A stretch of 51,984 bases of DNA from Limnobacter sp. MED105. GTDB taxonomy: Bacteria > Pseudomonadota > Gammaproteobacteria > Burkholderiales > Burkholderiaceae_B. Below the pieces are notes generated by a model. That model was not told where the DNA came from, made no database searches, and saw only the letters and a list, made by a program, of their open reading frames with translations. Made by a program: the position numbers and the translations under genes. The stretch is from contig NZ_ABCT01000018.1 of the NCBI RefSeq assembly GCF_000170915.1, positions 1 through 51,984 of the forward strand, given 5' to 3'. Shown in pieces: positions 1-9,462 of this stretch. Numbering within the stretch: the first letter of the stretch is position 1; each line of letters opens with the position of its first letter.

Positions 1-1098
1 CATTTGCTCACGGCTCAAATTGGTTTTCTCCCAAATCTGGCGAAGTTCAGCCCGCATTTCTACCAAGGTGCTGATCATCTTCGACTGTGCACACAACTGC
101 GCCAATTCAGCACGCTGAACATCGCACAACTTGCTTTCATCGATCGACAACAACTTGGTGCCTTTGGCCAACACTTTACGCTCTTGAGCATTGGCTGCTT
201 TTTGCTTCAATGCAGCCACTTCAGAACGGAACGCTTTGCGCATGGAACTGGCGTAACGCGCCATCACATCGTAGCGGTGGTTCACAACAGCCTGAACAGT
301 CACCAGGCTTAGTACAGGCTTGCTTTCAGAGGAAAACTTGGGCGACTCGGCCACTTTTTTAACCTTGGCCAAACCCAGGAAGCTGAAAATCTTGATGTAC
401 ATCCAGCCAATGTCAAACTCGTACCACTTGTTGCTCAACTTGGCTGAAGTTGCGTGCGTGTGGTGATTGTTGTGCAGCTCTTCACCGCCAATCAAAATAC
501 CAAACGGTGAAATATTGCGACTTGCATCAGGGCAATCGAAATTGCGATAGCCCCAGTAGTGACCAATACCGTTGATCACGCCAGCGGCCAACACGGGAAT
601 CCACAACATTTGAATGGCCCAAATGCTGACGCCAGGAAAACCAAACAAGATGAAGCTGAGCACCAAGGTAAAACCTACGCCCTGCCAGGGAAAACGTTCG
701 TAAACCTGAAATTCCAGAAAGTCGGCTGGTGTGCCGTGGCTGTATTTGGCCAAGGTTTCTGCATTCTTGGATTCGGCACGATACAACTCGGCACCGCGCC
801 AGAATACTGTTTTCAGGCCACGGGTTTGCGGGCTGTGTGGGTCATCGGGTGTCTCGCACTTGGCGTGATGCTTGCGGTGAATCGCAGCCCAGGCACGTGT
901 GCTCATGCCAGTGGTTAGCCACAACCACGCGCGGAAGAAATGCGCGAGCGCAGGGTGCACTTCAAGGGCACGGTGAGCCTGGCAACGGTGCAGGTAAACC
1001 GTTACCGCCACAATCGTAATGTGGGTCACGATCAGCGTGTAAATCACCATTTGGCCAATGCTTGCGCCAGTAATGCCCGAGGTCAAAAATTCAATCAT
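1..1098 (-). CDS. Acyl-CoA / acyl-lipid fatty-acid desaturase (3' end cut by window edge)
   Basis: Membrane di-iron desaturase that introduces a double bond into fatty acyl chains and so helps set membrane fluidity. The frame is open from the ATG at 1098 to base 1 (366 codons) with no stop, so the C-terminus lies outside the window. The three histidine boxes of the family are visible: HRCQAHR at residues 37-43, HRKHH at 74-78 and HNNHH at 209-213. Hydrophobic stretches lie near residues 14-36 and 155-185. The C-terminal part is rich in charged residues, as in other bacterial acyl-CoA desaturases. The gene is last in a minus-strand run but has its own promoter with a FabR/DesT-like palindrome, so it is probably transcribed alone and controlled by the unsaturated fatty-acid pool. 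Desaturase identity is firm; chain position and substrate (CoA or lipid) are not readable. Confidence 0.93.
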   Translation of the reverse strand, partial: MIEFLTSGITGASIGQMVIYTLIVTHITIVAVTVYLHRCQAHRALEVHPALAHFFRAWLWLTTGMSTRAWAAIHRKHHAKCETPDDPHSPQTRGLKTVFWRGAELYRAESKNAETLAKYSHGTPADFLEFQVYERFPWQGVGFTLVLSFILFGFPGVSIWAIQMLWIPVLAAGVINGIGHYWGYRNFDCPDASRNISPFGILIGGEELHNNHHTHATSAKLSNKWYEFDIGWMYIKIFSFLGLAKVKKVAESPKFSSESKPVLSLVTVQAVVNHRYDVMARYASSMRKAFRSEVAALKQKAANAQERKVLAKGTKLLSIDESKLCDVQRAELAQLCAQSKMISTLVEMRAELRQIWEKTNLSREQM

Positions 1099-1167
1099 AT
1101 TCACTAACTCTCAACAGGTCGTATTTCAAAGGTTACGGCCATCTCAACTTGCTTCTGAAGGAGCCGT

Positions 1168-1196
1168 ATTATATTTTCAGTGTACAAGTGTACTTT
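1168..1196 (-). promoter_or_regulatory. Desaturase promoter with FabR/DesT-like operator
   Basis: On the minus strand a perfect TATAAT -10 box lies at 1173-1168, about 70 bases before the desaturase ATG. Just upstream, at 1182-1193, is the palindrome GTACAAGTGTAC (5-bp arms, 2-base spacer), covering the -10/-35 spacer and the edge of the poorly conserved -35. From memory, the same 12-base core occurs in the E. coli fabB operator bound by FabR, and related TetR-type regulators (DesT) control desaturases in Pseudomonas. Repression by acyl-CoA-responsive binding is an inference. Confidence 0.6.
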
Positions 1197-1230
1197 TAAA
1201 GCCGAAACACATTTGGAATTTATATTCAGT

Positions 1231-2577
1231 TCAGGCTTTGGAACGTTGTAACACTGCTGCAAAAAAGCCATCAGATTCACCATCCTCTGGCCACAATCGA
1301 AGCATGTCATCAGTCGTATTCGCCTTGACAGGCCGTTCTCCGGGGTTCAACACTTCAGTCCAGCGACGAAGCCGGAATTCCGGGTGACTTTCCAGGAACG
1401 CATTGACAATGTCTTCGTTTTCATCGCGAAGAACACTGCAAGTGATGTAAACAAGCCGACCATCGGGCTTTACCAGCTTGGCTGCATGCTCGATGATGGA
1501 TTTTTGCTTCGCGGTCAATTCTGACAGACTCTGCAAGTTCTGTCTAAATTTAAGATCCGGGTTACGCCTTAAGGTTCCCATGCCGCTACACGGCACATCG
1601 GTTACCACGCGGTCGGCTTTGCCAAAATACTTGTTCAGCCGCGGGTCGGCTTCGTCATTGATTACCATGGTGTAAAAGTTGCTCAAGCCTGAACGAGCTG
1701 CTCGGGGCTTGAATTTCACCAATCGTTTTTCTGAAGTATCCAGCGCCACAATTCGGCCCGTATTCTTCATTTGCGCACCAATGGCCAGGGTTTTACCGCC
1801 TGCGCCTGCACAAAAATCAATTACCAAGTCGCCGCGGCGAGGCGCTACAAGGCGACTAACCCACTGGCTGCCCGCGTCTTGTACTTCAAAGTACCCTTCC
1901 TGAAACACTTCAGTTTTGCCCACAATGGGTTTGCCCACCGCGCGCAAACCTTCCGGCAAACCCTCAATCGGGTTCACTTGAATACCCATATTGGTCAAAG
2001 CCGCCAACAGGTCAGTGGTACTGGCCTTTACCGTATTCACCCGTAGGTCCAACGGCGCGGCGCTTAACACAGCCTGCGAGAACGACTCGGCGCGTTCTTG
2101 CCCAAATTGCTCGGCCAGCTTGGTGTAAAACCATTCGGGCAAACAGGTGCGCGCTTCAACACCCAGATCATCGGCTGAAATATTGATGACCCGACTCAGC
2201 CACTCATTGTCAGCCTGCTTGCCGGCAGACCAAATCTGTTCGGGTGCGCCCGACCACAACAAAGCAAGTTTGGCTTGACGAACCACCGAGGGACCTTCCC
2301 CCGACTGCGCCAAGTGGTTGATTCGATAACGGTAACGCAACCAGCAATACACCGCTTCAGCCACCATAGGGCGGTCACGACCACCCAACTCGGGATGGTC
2401 TTTGAAAAACCGGGAAATCGCCGCATCGGCAGGGCCTTCAAACTGCGCCAGCAAGTCAATCAACTGCGCAACTGTGCTCACCAGGCCATAACGCGACTGG
2501 GCACCTTGCCGCTCAACTTTGCTGTCGCGCCGCGTACTGGGTTTGCGAAATGGGGTTTTCTTTTGGGACCCGGCCAT
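1231..2577 (-). CDS. RsmB/NOP-family RNA (cytosine-5) methyltransferase
   Basis: SAM-dependent m5C methyltransferase acting on rRNA or tRNA. The 448-residue protein has a basic N-terminal tail, an N-terminal helical region (about 30-130), then the Rossmann methyltransferase domain. The SAM-binding motif DFCAGAGGKT is at 254-263. Both cysteines of the m5C mechanism are present: C330 in DVPCSGMG and C380 in ITCSVLRDENED, which act in covalent catalysis and product release. The N-terminal part resembles NusB-like domains of RsmB only loosely, so I do not assign the rsmB symbol; the exact target base is unknown. It starts 15 bases after the purN stop and is probably co-transcribed with purN. Confidence 0.88.
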   Translation of the reverse strand: MAGSQKKTPFRKPSTRRDSKVERQGAQSRYGLVSTVAQLIDLLAQFEGPADAAISRFFKDHPELGGRDRPMVAEAVYCWLRYRYRINHLAQSGEGPSVVRQAKLALLWSGAPEQIWSAGKQADNEWLSRVINISADDLGVEARTCLPEWFYTKLAEQFGQERAESFSQAVLSAAPLDLRVNTVKASTTDLLAALTNMGIQVNPIEGLPEGLRAVGKPIVGKTEVFQEGYFEVQDAGSQWVSRLVAPRRGDLVIDFCAGAGGKTLAIGAQMKNTGRIVALDTSEKRLVKFKPRAARSGLSNFYTMVINDEADPRLNKYFGKADRVVTDVPCSGMGTLRRNPDLKFRQNLQSLSELTAKQKSIIEHAAKLVKPDGRLVYITCSVLRDENEDIVNAFLESHPEFRLRRWTEVLNPGERPVKANTTDDMLRLWPEDGESDGFFAAVLQRSKA

Positions 2578-2592
2578 ATTGAATATCCTGTT

Positions 2593-3234
2593 TTATTGAA
2601 TTGCGTGAACCAGGGCTGGGGCCAAAGTGCCTTCCAGCTTCCCGTTCACCATTTTAATTTGCCCGCTGGCCAGCGCTGCCACTGCACGGGGATAGATTTG
2701 ATGCTCAAGCCCCAGGACGCGCGCGGCCAGTGTTTCGGCAGTATCACCGGGCAACACCTGCAACAGCGCCTGATCCACAATTGGGCCATGGTCAAGTTCA
2801 GGGGTCACCAAGTGCACGGTTACTCCATGCACCCTCACCCCTGCCTCCAGCGCCTGCTGATGGGTTTTTAACCCCGGAAAAGCAGGCAACAGCGAGGGGT
2901 GAATGTTCACCAAGCGCCCCAAATACCGGTTCACAAAACCTGCAGTCAACACCCGCATGAAGCCAGCCAGCACAAGCCAATCGGGCTGATATTGGTCGAT
3001 GAGACCGGCCAGGGCTGAATCAAAGGCCTCGCGGCTCTCGTACTCAGTGTGGTCAAGAATGGCAGTGTCTAGCCCCGCCGATTGCGCCAAAGCCAAACCA
3101 GCCGCGGCTGGGCGGTTGGAAATGACTGCACGAATTTGGTAGGCCCCGGTCTGTTTGGCATGATCGATCAGGGCATTCAGATTTGAACCGCGCCCCGAGA
3201 TCAAAATGACGACGGAAGGTGTGGAATTTTGCAT
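2593..3234 (-). CDS. purN: Phosphoribosylglycinamide formyltransferase (PurN)
   Basis: Transfers a formyl group from 10-formyl-tetrahydrofolate to GAR, the third step of de novo purine synthesis, in the cytoplasm. The length of 213 residues is normal for PurN. The phosphate-binding loop SGRGSNLNAL is at 13-22, the catalytic Asn110 and His112 are in NIHPSLLPAF, and the catalytic Asp148 is in TPELDHGPIV. It is the first gene of a minus-strand pair with the downstream RNA methyltransferase and diverges from ribF across a 104-base spacer. No PurR-like operator is obvious in that spacer. Confidence 0.97.
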   Translation of the reverse strand: MQNSTPSVVILISGRGSNLNALIDHAKQTGAYQIRAVISNRPAAAGLALAQSAGLDTAILDHTEYESREAFDSALAGLIDQYQPDWLVLAGFMRVLTAGFVNRYLGRLVNIHPSLLPAFPGLKTHQQALEAGVRVHGVTVHLVTPELDHGPIVDQALLQVLPGDTAETLAARVLGLEHQIYPRAVAALASGQIKMVNGKLEGTLAPALVHAIQ

Positions 3235-3290
3235 GGCGCGAGTTTATCACTGTGCGGGCGAAAAAGCCCTATTTTTCACCATTCAGGCCT

Positions 3291-3314
3291 TATAATGACC
3301 GGTTGTTTTGCAAC
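3291..3314 (+). promoter_or_regulatory. Probable promoter -10 and small hairpin before ribF
   Basis: A TATAAT at 3291-3296 lies 42 bases before the ribF ATG, followed by a GC-rich discriminator (GACCGG). No good -35 box is seen at the normal spacing. The start of the leader can form a small hairpin, GGTTG-TTTTG-CAACC (3300-3314). The stretch TATAATGACCGGTTG recurs with one change before leuS (41395-41409). Confidence 0.5.
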
Positions 3315-3338
3315 CACTAAAGAGCCGACACACTCGGT

Positions 3339-4295
3339 ATGAAAATCATTCGCCGCCCCCGGCCACACACATTTGCCAAGGGCACTGCGCTCACCATTGG
3401 AAACTTCGACGGCGTTCACTCCGGCCATGCCGAGTTGTTCCGCCGCGTGGTATTTGCCGCGCGCGCGCAGGGTTTGGTGCCCACCGTGGTTACACTGCAC
3501 CCGCACCCGAAAGAATTTTTTAATCCTGCCTTCAAGCTCGATCGAATCTCCACGCTGCGCGACCGGATCATTGAGATGAAGCGCTGCGGCATTGAACAAG
3601 TGTGTATCCTGCCCTTCAACAAACGCATGGCAAGCCTAAGCCCTGAGGCGTTTGTGCAGGAAGTTTTGTTGAACCAGCTGAATGCAAAACAAGTGTGGGT
3701 GGGCGACGATTTTCGCTTCGGTGCCAAACGTGCAGGTGATTTCGCCTTGCTGAAAGGCTTGGGTGAATCACATGGCTTCACAGTCAACGACCTTGCTGAA
3801 GTTCAAACCGATGGCAGCCGGGTTTCAAGCTCAAACATTCGGGAAGCCCTGAAAGCTGGCGACGTGGCCAAAGCCGCCCACATGCTTGGGCATCCACTGG
3901 CCTACTCCGGGCATATTGTGCACGGTAAAAAACTGGGGCGTACTTTGGGTTTCCCCACCATGAACCTTCGTATTGCCGGGCGCGCCAGCGCGTTGACCGG
4001 AATTCTCGCAGTGTGGGTCCACGGACTGGCCGAAAAGCCCTTACCTGCTGTAGCCAGCATGGGTGTGCGCCCCACGGTTGAACAATCCGATCAAATTTTG
4101 CTCGAAACATTCATTCCAGACTGGCAAGGCAACGCTTACGGCAAGCTGCTGCGCATTGAGGTATTGGCGCACATACGCCCCGAGCAACACTTTGATTCGC
4201 TCGATACGATGGTTGAGCAAATGCACAAAGACACGGCAAAAGCCATGGCAATGCTGGCTGCCAACCAACCCAAGATTTCAAATACAGGCTGTTAA
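3339..4295 (+). CDS. ribF: Bifunctional riboflavin kinase / FAD synthetase (RibF)
   Basis: Converts riboflavin to FMN and FMN to FAD. The 318-residue protein has the usual two domains. The N-terminal nucleotidyltransferase carries GNFDGVHSGH at 21-30 and the SSSNIREAL motif near residue 165. The C-terminal riboflavin-kinase domain (about 185-310) carries GRTLGFPTMNL, with the Thr/Asn of the PTxN kinase signature. The ATG at 3339 gives a normal N-terminus. ileS follows after 6 bases, so ribF-ileS-lspA read as one transcript, an order widely conserved in proteobacteria. The leader is too short to hold an FMN riboswitch. Confidence 0.97.
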   Translation: MKIIRRPRPHTFAKGTALTIGNFDGVHSGHAELFRRVVFAARAQGLVPTVVTLHPHPKEFFNPAFKLDRISTLRDRIIEMKRCGIEQVCILPFNKRMASLSPEAFVQEVLLNQLNAKQVWVGDDFRFGAKRAGDFALLKGLGESHGFTVNDLAEVQTDGSRVSSSNIREALKAGDVAKAAHMLGHPLAYSGHIVHGKKLGRTLGFPTMNLRIAGRASALTGILAVWVHGLAEKPLPAVASMGVRPTVEQSDQILLETFIPDWQGNAYGKLLRIEVLAHIRPEQHFDSLDTMVEQMHKDTAKAMAMLAANQPKISNTGC

Positions 4296-4301
4296 CCCAA
4301 T

Positions 4302-7097
4302 ATGGATTACAAGAACACACTGAACCTGCCCGATACGCCCTTTCCCATGCGCGGCAACCTGCCAGCAAGGGAACCGAACTGGGTTGAACAATGGTGCAAG
4401 GAAGATTTGTACAAGGCGATTCGCCAGTCCAAGGCCGGCAAGCCAAAATTCGTGCTGCACGACGGCCCCCCTTATGCGAATGGCGACATCCACATTGGCC
4501 ATGCGGTCAACAAGATCCTGAAAGACATCATCGTGAAATGTCGTTGCCTGGCTGGCTACGATGCCCGATACGTTCCAGGCTGGGACTGCCACGGCATGCC
4601 GATTGAAATCCAGATCGAAAAAACCATCGGCAAGGGCAAACCCACACTGGAAGTTCAAGAGAAAAGCCGCGCTTACGCAGCTGAACAAATTGAACGCCAG
4701 AAAAAAGATTTCATCCGGCTGGGTGTGCTGGCTGATTGGGACAACCCTTACAAAACAATGAACTTTGGCAACGAGGCAGACGAGCTTCGCGCGTTGGGCA
4801 AAATCATGGAGAAGGGCTATGTGTTCCGTGGCCTGAAACCCGTGAACTGGTGCTTCGATTGCGGTTCTGCATTGGCTGAAGCCGAGGTCGAGTACAAAGA
4901 CAAACAAGACATCGCTGTCGATGTGGGTTTTGCATTCGACGAATCGAACCTGGACAAGCTCGCCGCAGCATTCAACATCCCCAAGGCCACGCTTCAGGCC
5001 AAGCTAGGGCAATTGGTCATTTGGACCACCACCCCATGGACACTGCCGGCCAACCAGGCACTGAACATGCACCCCGAACTGGTGTACAGCCTGGTTGATG
5101 TGGGTAACAAGTATTTGTTGCTGGCTCAGGAACGCGTGAAACCCTGCCTTGAAAGCTACGAACTACAGGGTTCCGAACTAGCCACTGCCAAGGGCGCTGC
5201 GCTGGAAGGCATTGCCTTTAAACATCCCTTCTACGACCGCTTGAGCCCCGTGTACCTTGCTGAATACGTGAGTACCGATGCAGGTACAGGCATAGTTCAC
5301 TGCTCGCCAGCCTATGGTGTAGACGACTTCTTGACCAGCAAAGCTTATGGCTTGAAAGATGCCGACATCATCAACCCGGTGACAGGCAATGGTGTTTACG
5401 CAGATTCCCTGACCTTCTTCGGCGGCCTGCACATTTGGAAAGCCAACCCGCTCATCGTTGAAAAAATGATTGAACTGGGCACACTCGTCAAACAAGTGAA
5501 ATTTGGTCACAGCTACATGCACTGCTGGCGCCACAAAACCCCGATCATCTACCGGGCCACCTCACAGTGGTTTGCCGGCATGGATGTAAAACCCAACGAC
5601 GGTTCCGGCAGTTTGCGTGAAAAAGCACTGGCTGGTGTGGAAGCAACCGAGTTTTTCCCGGCCTGGGGCAAAGCACGCTTGCACGCCATGATCGCCAATC
5701 GCCCAGACTGGACCCTGTCGCGCCAACGCCAGTGGGGTGTACCCATGGCATTCCTTGTGCATCGCGAAACCGGTGAATTGCACCCACGAACCCCTGAGCT
5801 GACCGAAACCATTGCACAACTGATCGAAAAACAAGGCATTGAAGCCTGGCAACACGTCAGTGTTGAAGAATTGATCGGTCATGAAGCGAAAGACTACGTC
5901 AAGAATCCCGATACGCTCGATGTGTGGTTCGACTCTGGCACCACGCACGAAACCGTGCTGCGCGGCAGCCATGCCGATGAAAGTCATTTCCCGGCGGACT
6001 TGTATCTGGAGGGCTCTGACCAGCACCGTGGATGGTTCCACTCCTCATTGCTCACCAGCTGCATGATCAACGGTGTACCACCTTACAAAGCCTTGCTCAC
6101 CCACGGTTTTGTGGTGGATGGCCAGGGTCGCAAAATGAGCAAATCCGTGGGCAACGTGATTGCGCCCCAGCAGGTATCCGACAAAATGGGCGCGGAAATT
6201 TTGCGCCTGTGGGTGGCCAGCACCGATTACTCCGGCGAACTCACTATTTCCGATGAAATTTTGAAGCGTGTGGTCGAAAGCTACCGCCGCATTCGCAACA
6301 CCCTGCGTTTTTTATTGGCCAATATTTCCGATTTCGACTTTGCCACAGAAGCCGTTCCCACCGAAGAACTGGCCGAAGTAGACCAATACGCACTCACACT
6401 GCTGGGCAAGCTGCAAAGCGAGTGCGAAGCGCACTACATGAAGTACGAGTTCCACCCGATTGTCAGCAAACTGCAAATTTTCTGTTCCGAAGACTTGGGT
6501 GCGTTTTACCTCGATGTATTGAAAGATCGTTTGTACACCACCGGCGAGAATTCCAAAGCACGTCGAAGCGCACAAACAGCGCTGTACCACATCACTCACG
6601 CCCTGCTTCGCCTCATGGCACCAGTGCTCAGCTTTACCGCTGAAGAAGCCCGCGAAGTAATGGGCAATGTAGAACCTTCGATTTTCTGCAACGAGTTTTA
6701 CAAAGTGCCCCAAGTGGCGCAGGCTGATGAATTGGGCAACAAGTGGGCTGAGTTGCTCGCGCTGCGCGCACGCGTGGTCAAAGAACTGGAGAACCTGCGC
6801 ACCGAGGGCAAAATTGGCTCCTCCCTGCAGGGCACAGCAACACTTCATTTGCCACCTAATCTGTATCAGGCGGCGGCCAGTCTGGGCGATGATCTAAAAT
6901 TCCTGTTCATCGTTTCCAGCATTGAAATAGCCCAGGCGGCTGAGGAGAAAATTGAAGTGGGTATTGCAGAAGGTGAAAAGTGCGAGCGTTGCTGGCATGT
7001 GCGGCCCGACACAGGCGCAAACCCTGAACACCCCGGAATTTGTGGCCGCTGTGTCAGCAATCTGTTTGGCCAGGGCGAGGTGCGTGATCATGTCTAA
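4302..7097 (+). CDS. ileS: Isoleucyl-tRNA synthetase (IleS)
   Basis: Charges tRNA-Ile with isoleucine; class I synthetase with an editing domain. The 931-residue length matches bacterial type-1 IleS. The ATP-binding HIGH motif is at 64-67 and KMSKS at 611-615. The CP1 editing insertion between them includes the [11 protein letters not shown] motif near residue 245. The C-terminal zinc finger uses C894, C897, C914 and C917 (CERC...CGRC). The last 8 bases overlap the lspA start region, implying translational coupling. The zinc-finger form is the ordinary housekeeping type, not the mupirocin-resistant type. Confidence 0.98.
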   Translation: MDYKNTLNLPDTPFPMRGNLPAREPNWVEQWCKEDLYKAIRQSKAGKPKFVLHDGPPYANGDIHIGHAVNKILKDIIVKCRCLAGYDARYVPGWDCHGMPIEIQIEKTIGKGKPTLEVQEKSRAYAAEQIERQKKDFIRLGVLADWDNPYKTMNFGNEADELRALGKIMEKGYVFRGLKPVNWCFDCGSALAEAEVEYKDKQDIAVDVGFAFDESNLDKLAAAFNIPKATLQAKLGQLVIWTTTPWTLPANQALNMHPELVYSLVDVGNKYLLLAQERVKPCLESYELQGSELATAKGAALEGIAFKHPFYDRLSPVYLAEYVSTDAGTGIVHCSPAYGVDDFLTSKAYGLKDADIINPVTGNGVYADSLTFFGGLHIWKANPLIVEKMIELGTLVKQVKFGHSYMHCWRHKTPIIYRATSQWFAGMDVKPNDGSGSLREKALAGVEATEFFPAWGKARLHAMIANRPDWTLSRQRQWGVPMAFLVHRETGELHPRTPELTETIAQLIEKQGIEAWQHVSVEELIGHEAKDYVKNPDTLDVWFDSGTTHETVLRGSHADESHFPADLYLEGSDQHRGWFHSSLLTSCMINGVPPYKALLTHGFVVDGQGRKMSKSVGNVIAPQQVSDKMGAEILRLWVASTDYSGELTISDEILKRVVESYRRIRNTLRFLLANISDFDFATEAVPTEELAEVDQYALTLLGKLQSECEAHYMKYEFHPIVSKLQIFCSEDLGAFYLDVLKDRLYTTGENSKARRSAQTALYHITHALLRLMAPVLSFTAEEAREVMGNVEPSIFCNEFYKVPQVAQADELGNKWAELLALRARVVKELENLRTEGKIGSSLQGTATLHLPPNLYQAAASLGDDLKFLFIVSSIEIAQAAEEKIEVGIAEGEKCERCWHVRPDTGANPEHPGICGRCVSNLFGQGEVRDHV

Positions 7098-7662
7098 GCC
7101 CATGCCAAGAAAACCTGCCACAAGCACGAGAACCACCAATGCCACTGGCGCTTTGAAAGCGCCCAAAAAATCAATCCTTCCCTGGATCGGTTTTTCCTTG
7201 CTGCTTATCTTGATCGATCAAATCAGCAAACTGTGGGTTCAATCGCGCCTTGATTTGGGCGCAGTGGTTGAAATCACCAGTTTCTTCAATCTGGTCTACG
7301 TGCTCAATCCTGGTGCAGCATTCAGCTTTCTTGCCGATCAGGCGGGCTGGCAAAGGCACTTTCTTTCCGGTGTCGCAGTCGTCGCATCCATCGTTATTCT
7401 GTTCATGATGCGCTCCTCCAGCCATCGGAAATTCGCAATGTTCTGCCTGGCCTGTATTCTGGGCGGAGCAATCGGCAATTTGATTGATCGCTTGGCTCAC
7501 GGGGCGGTCATCGACTTCCTCGATTTTTATGTCGGCACTTATCACTGGCCTGCTTTCAATGTGGCTGACGTTGCAATTACCATGGGTGCAATCGGTCTGA
7601 TCATTGACGAACTGTTCTTCAACAAAGAACACAAAGCCCCCAACCCAGCCAAAAGCGAATAA
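7090..7662 (+). CDS. lspA: Lipoprotein signal peptidase (LspA)
   Basis: Inner-membrane aspartic protease (signal peptidase II) that removes the signal peptide from prolipoproteins after diacylglycerol attachment. I place the start at the ATG overlapping the ileS stop (7090), giving 190 residues; frames starting earlier only extend into ileS. A basic, Ser/Thr/Pro-rich tail of about 28 residues precedes four membrane segments (near 31-48, 70-82, 91-107 and 118-132, with a last one near 158-175). The catalytic aspartates are D133 (GNLIDR) and D160 (FNVADVAI). Clients in this window include the DUF192 lipoprotein and LptE. Confidence 0.96.
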   Translation: MSKPMPRKPATSTRTTNATGALKAPKKSILPWIGFSLLLILIDQISKLWVQSRLDLGAVVEITSFFNLVYVLNPGAAFSFLADQAGWQRHFLSGVAVVASIVILFMMRSSSHRKFAMFCLACILGGAIGNLIDRLAHGAVIDFLDFYVGTYHWPAFNVADVAITMGAIGLIIDELFFNKEHKAPNPAKSE

Positions 7663-7674
7663 GGTTTTTAGCCC

Positions 7675-8922
7675 ATGCGCCCAGTCGAATTGCCACAGCT
7701 TCCCGGTTTGAACCAACTGCGCGTGGTTTTGGGCGTGTGCGGCGGTATTGCCGCTTACAAATCGGCTGAACTGGTGCGCCTGTTAGTGAAACAGGGCTGC
7801 GAAGTTCAGGTGGTCATGACTGAATCAGCCACGCAATTTGTTGCGCCACTCACATTCCAGGCCTTGTCTGGCAAATCAGTGCATGTGTCGCAGTGGCCTG
7901 TTGAAAACAGCGATACCGGCAGTATCGAGCGTGGCATGCCGCACATCGACATCAGCCGCAACGCTGATTTTTTATTGATTGCCCCGTGCACCGCCAACTC
8001 CATGGCGAAATATGCACACGGGTTTGCTGACAATCTTCTGGACAACCTCGTATTGGCCCGCAATTGCCCCATGGCCATTGCGCCGGCCATGAACGTGGAA
8101 ATGTGGAACAACCCAGCCACCCAGCGCAACATCAGTCAACTTAAAACCGATGGTATCAATGTGTTTGGCCCAGCGGCGGGCGAACAGGCCTGCGGTGAAG
8201 TGGGCAGTGGCCGCATGCTTGAACCCTTTGAGATCGTATTGGAACTGGCGCGGGCAGTGAATCACAAACCCCTGGCTGGTAAAAAGGTATTGGTAACAGC
8301 CGGCCCCACCTTTGAAGCCATTGACCCGGTGCGCGGCATCACGAATCGATCCAGCGGAAAAATGGGCTACGCCTTGGCACAAGCAGCATGGTTAATGGGT
8401 GCCGAAGTGAGTTTGGTGAGTGGCCCTACCGCTTTGCCAACACCGTACGGTGTGCCCATGGTGAGTGTTCAATCTGCCAGGCAAATGCATGCTGCAGTAT
8501 TCGGTCAAATCGAGCAACAAGACCTGTTCATTGGTGTCGCCGCTGTGGCCGATTATGGTATTAAAAACCCAAGCACCCAAAAGCAGAAAAAACAACTCGG
8601 TCAAGCCGCGGGTTTAAACATGGAGTTCGAACTGAACCCCGACATTCTTGCAGATGTTGGCGAATTTGCCAGCACTCGAAAAAAATCGCTGACGGTGGTC
8701 GGTTTTGCTGCCGAAACAGAAAATCTGGATGACTACGCCAACCGCAAACTGGACAGCAAGAAAGCACAATTCATCATCGGCAATTTGGCTCAAAATGCCT
8801 TGGGCGCCGACCAAACCGAGCTGACCATTTACAGCAAAAAACTCAAGCCCGAACGCCTGGGCAGCATGGACAAGCTACGCGCTGCACAAACAGTTCTGAC
8901 TTTTATTTCCAAACACTCCTGA
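7675..8922 (+). CDS. coaBC: Bifunctional phosphopantothenoylcysteine decarboxylase / phosphopantothenate-cysteine ligase (CoaBC)
   Basis: Catalyses two successive steps of coenzyme A synthesis: ligation of cysteine to 4'-phosphopantothenate (CoaB) and its FMN-dependent decarboxylation (CoaC). The N-terminal CoaC half starts with [12 protein letters not shown], has the active-site His in [12 protein letters not shown], the substrate-binding [13 protein letters not shown], and the flexible-flap Cys in [13 protein letters not shown]. The C-terminal CoaB half opens with [16 protein letters not shown] and NRSSGKMG for nucleotide binding. At 415 residues it is full length, with about 15 extra N-terminal residues. 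It lies 12 bases after lspA and 14 before dut, in one operon. Confidence 0.97.
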   Translation: MRPVELPQLPGLNQLRVVLGVCGGIAAYKSAELVRLLVKQGCEVQVVMTESATQFVAPLTFQALSGKSVHVSQWPVENSDTGSIERGMPHIDISRNADFLLIAPCTANSMAKYAHGFADNLLDNLVLARNCPMAIAPAMNVEMWNNPATQRNISQLKTDGINVFGPAAGEQACGEVGSGRMLEPFEIVLELARAVNHKPLAGKKVLVTAGPTFEAIDPVRGITNRSSGKMGYALAQAAWLMGAEVSLVSGPTALPTPYGVPMVSVQSARQMHAAVFGQIEQQDLFIGVAAVADYGIKNPSTQKQKKQLGQAAGLNMEFELNPDILADVGEFASTRKKSLTVVGFAAETENLDDYANRKLDSKKAQFIIGNLAQNALGADQTELTIYSKKLKPERLGSMDKLRAAQTVLTFISKHS

Positions 8923-8936
8923 ACACAAGTACACCC

Positions 8937-9389
8937 ATGAAAATTCAAGTTGAACTCAAAGTCCTCGACCCACGCATGCAAGACCAACTGCCCGCATACG
9001 GCACCCCCGGCAGCGCGGGTATCGACCTGCGCGCCTGCTTGAACGAAGCACTGACTTTGCAACCCGGCCAGGCTGAACTCGTACCGACCGGACTTTCGAT
9101 GTACATTGGCGACCCAAATTACTGCGCGACCATTCTGCCCCGTTCAGGTTTGGGCCACAAAAAAGGCTTGGTTCTCGGCAACCTCGTGGGTTTGATTGAT
9201 TCCGACTACCAAGGACCGCTCATGGTATCGGCATGGAACCGTAGCCAGGTAGCAGTCACCATTGAACCCATGGAACGCATCGCTCAATTGGTCATATTGC
9301 CAGTGGCACACGCTGACTTCAAAGTGGTCAGCGACTTCACTCCTAGCGAGCGTGGTGAAGGCGGATTCGGCAGCACTGGAACACGCTGA
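8937..9389 (+). CDS. dut: Deoxyuridine 5'-triphosphate nucleotidohydrolase (dUTPase)
   Basis: Hydrolyses dUTP to dUMP and pyrophosphate, keeping uracil out of DNA and supplying dUMP for thymidylate synthesis. All five trimeric-dUTPase motifs are visible in order: [42 protein letters not shown] and [10 protein letters not shown]. The length of 150 residues is typical. Pairing of dut after coaBC is a classic proteobacterial arrangement. It is probably the last housekeeping gene of the ribF operon; the next gene starts 73 bases later. Confidence 0.98.
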   Translation: MKIQVELKVLDPRMQDQLPAYGTPGSAGIDLRACLNEALTLQPGQAELVPTGLSMYIGDPNYCATILPRSGLGHKKGLVLGNLVGLIDSDYQGPLMVSAWNRSQVAVTIEPMERIAQLVILPVAHADFKVVSDFTPSERGEGGFGSTGTR

Positions 9390-9462
9390 AAGAAAACCAC
9401 TCAAAGGGAACCACTACAAACACTTTTACCACTGAGTGTCATTGTGAATCATCAGGAAAACA

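Noticed and set aside
3235-3338. FMN riboswitch before ribF
   Set aside because: The spacer is only 104 bases and shared with purN. None of the conserved RFN-element sequence is visible; only a 5-bp hairpin is present.
4302-7097. Mupirocin-resistance-type IleS
   Set aside because: The C-terminal four-cysteine zinc finger and the motif layout are those of the ordinary housekeeping enzyme.
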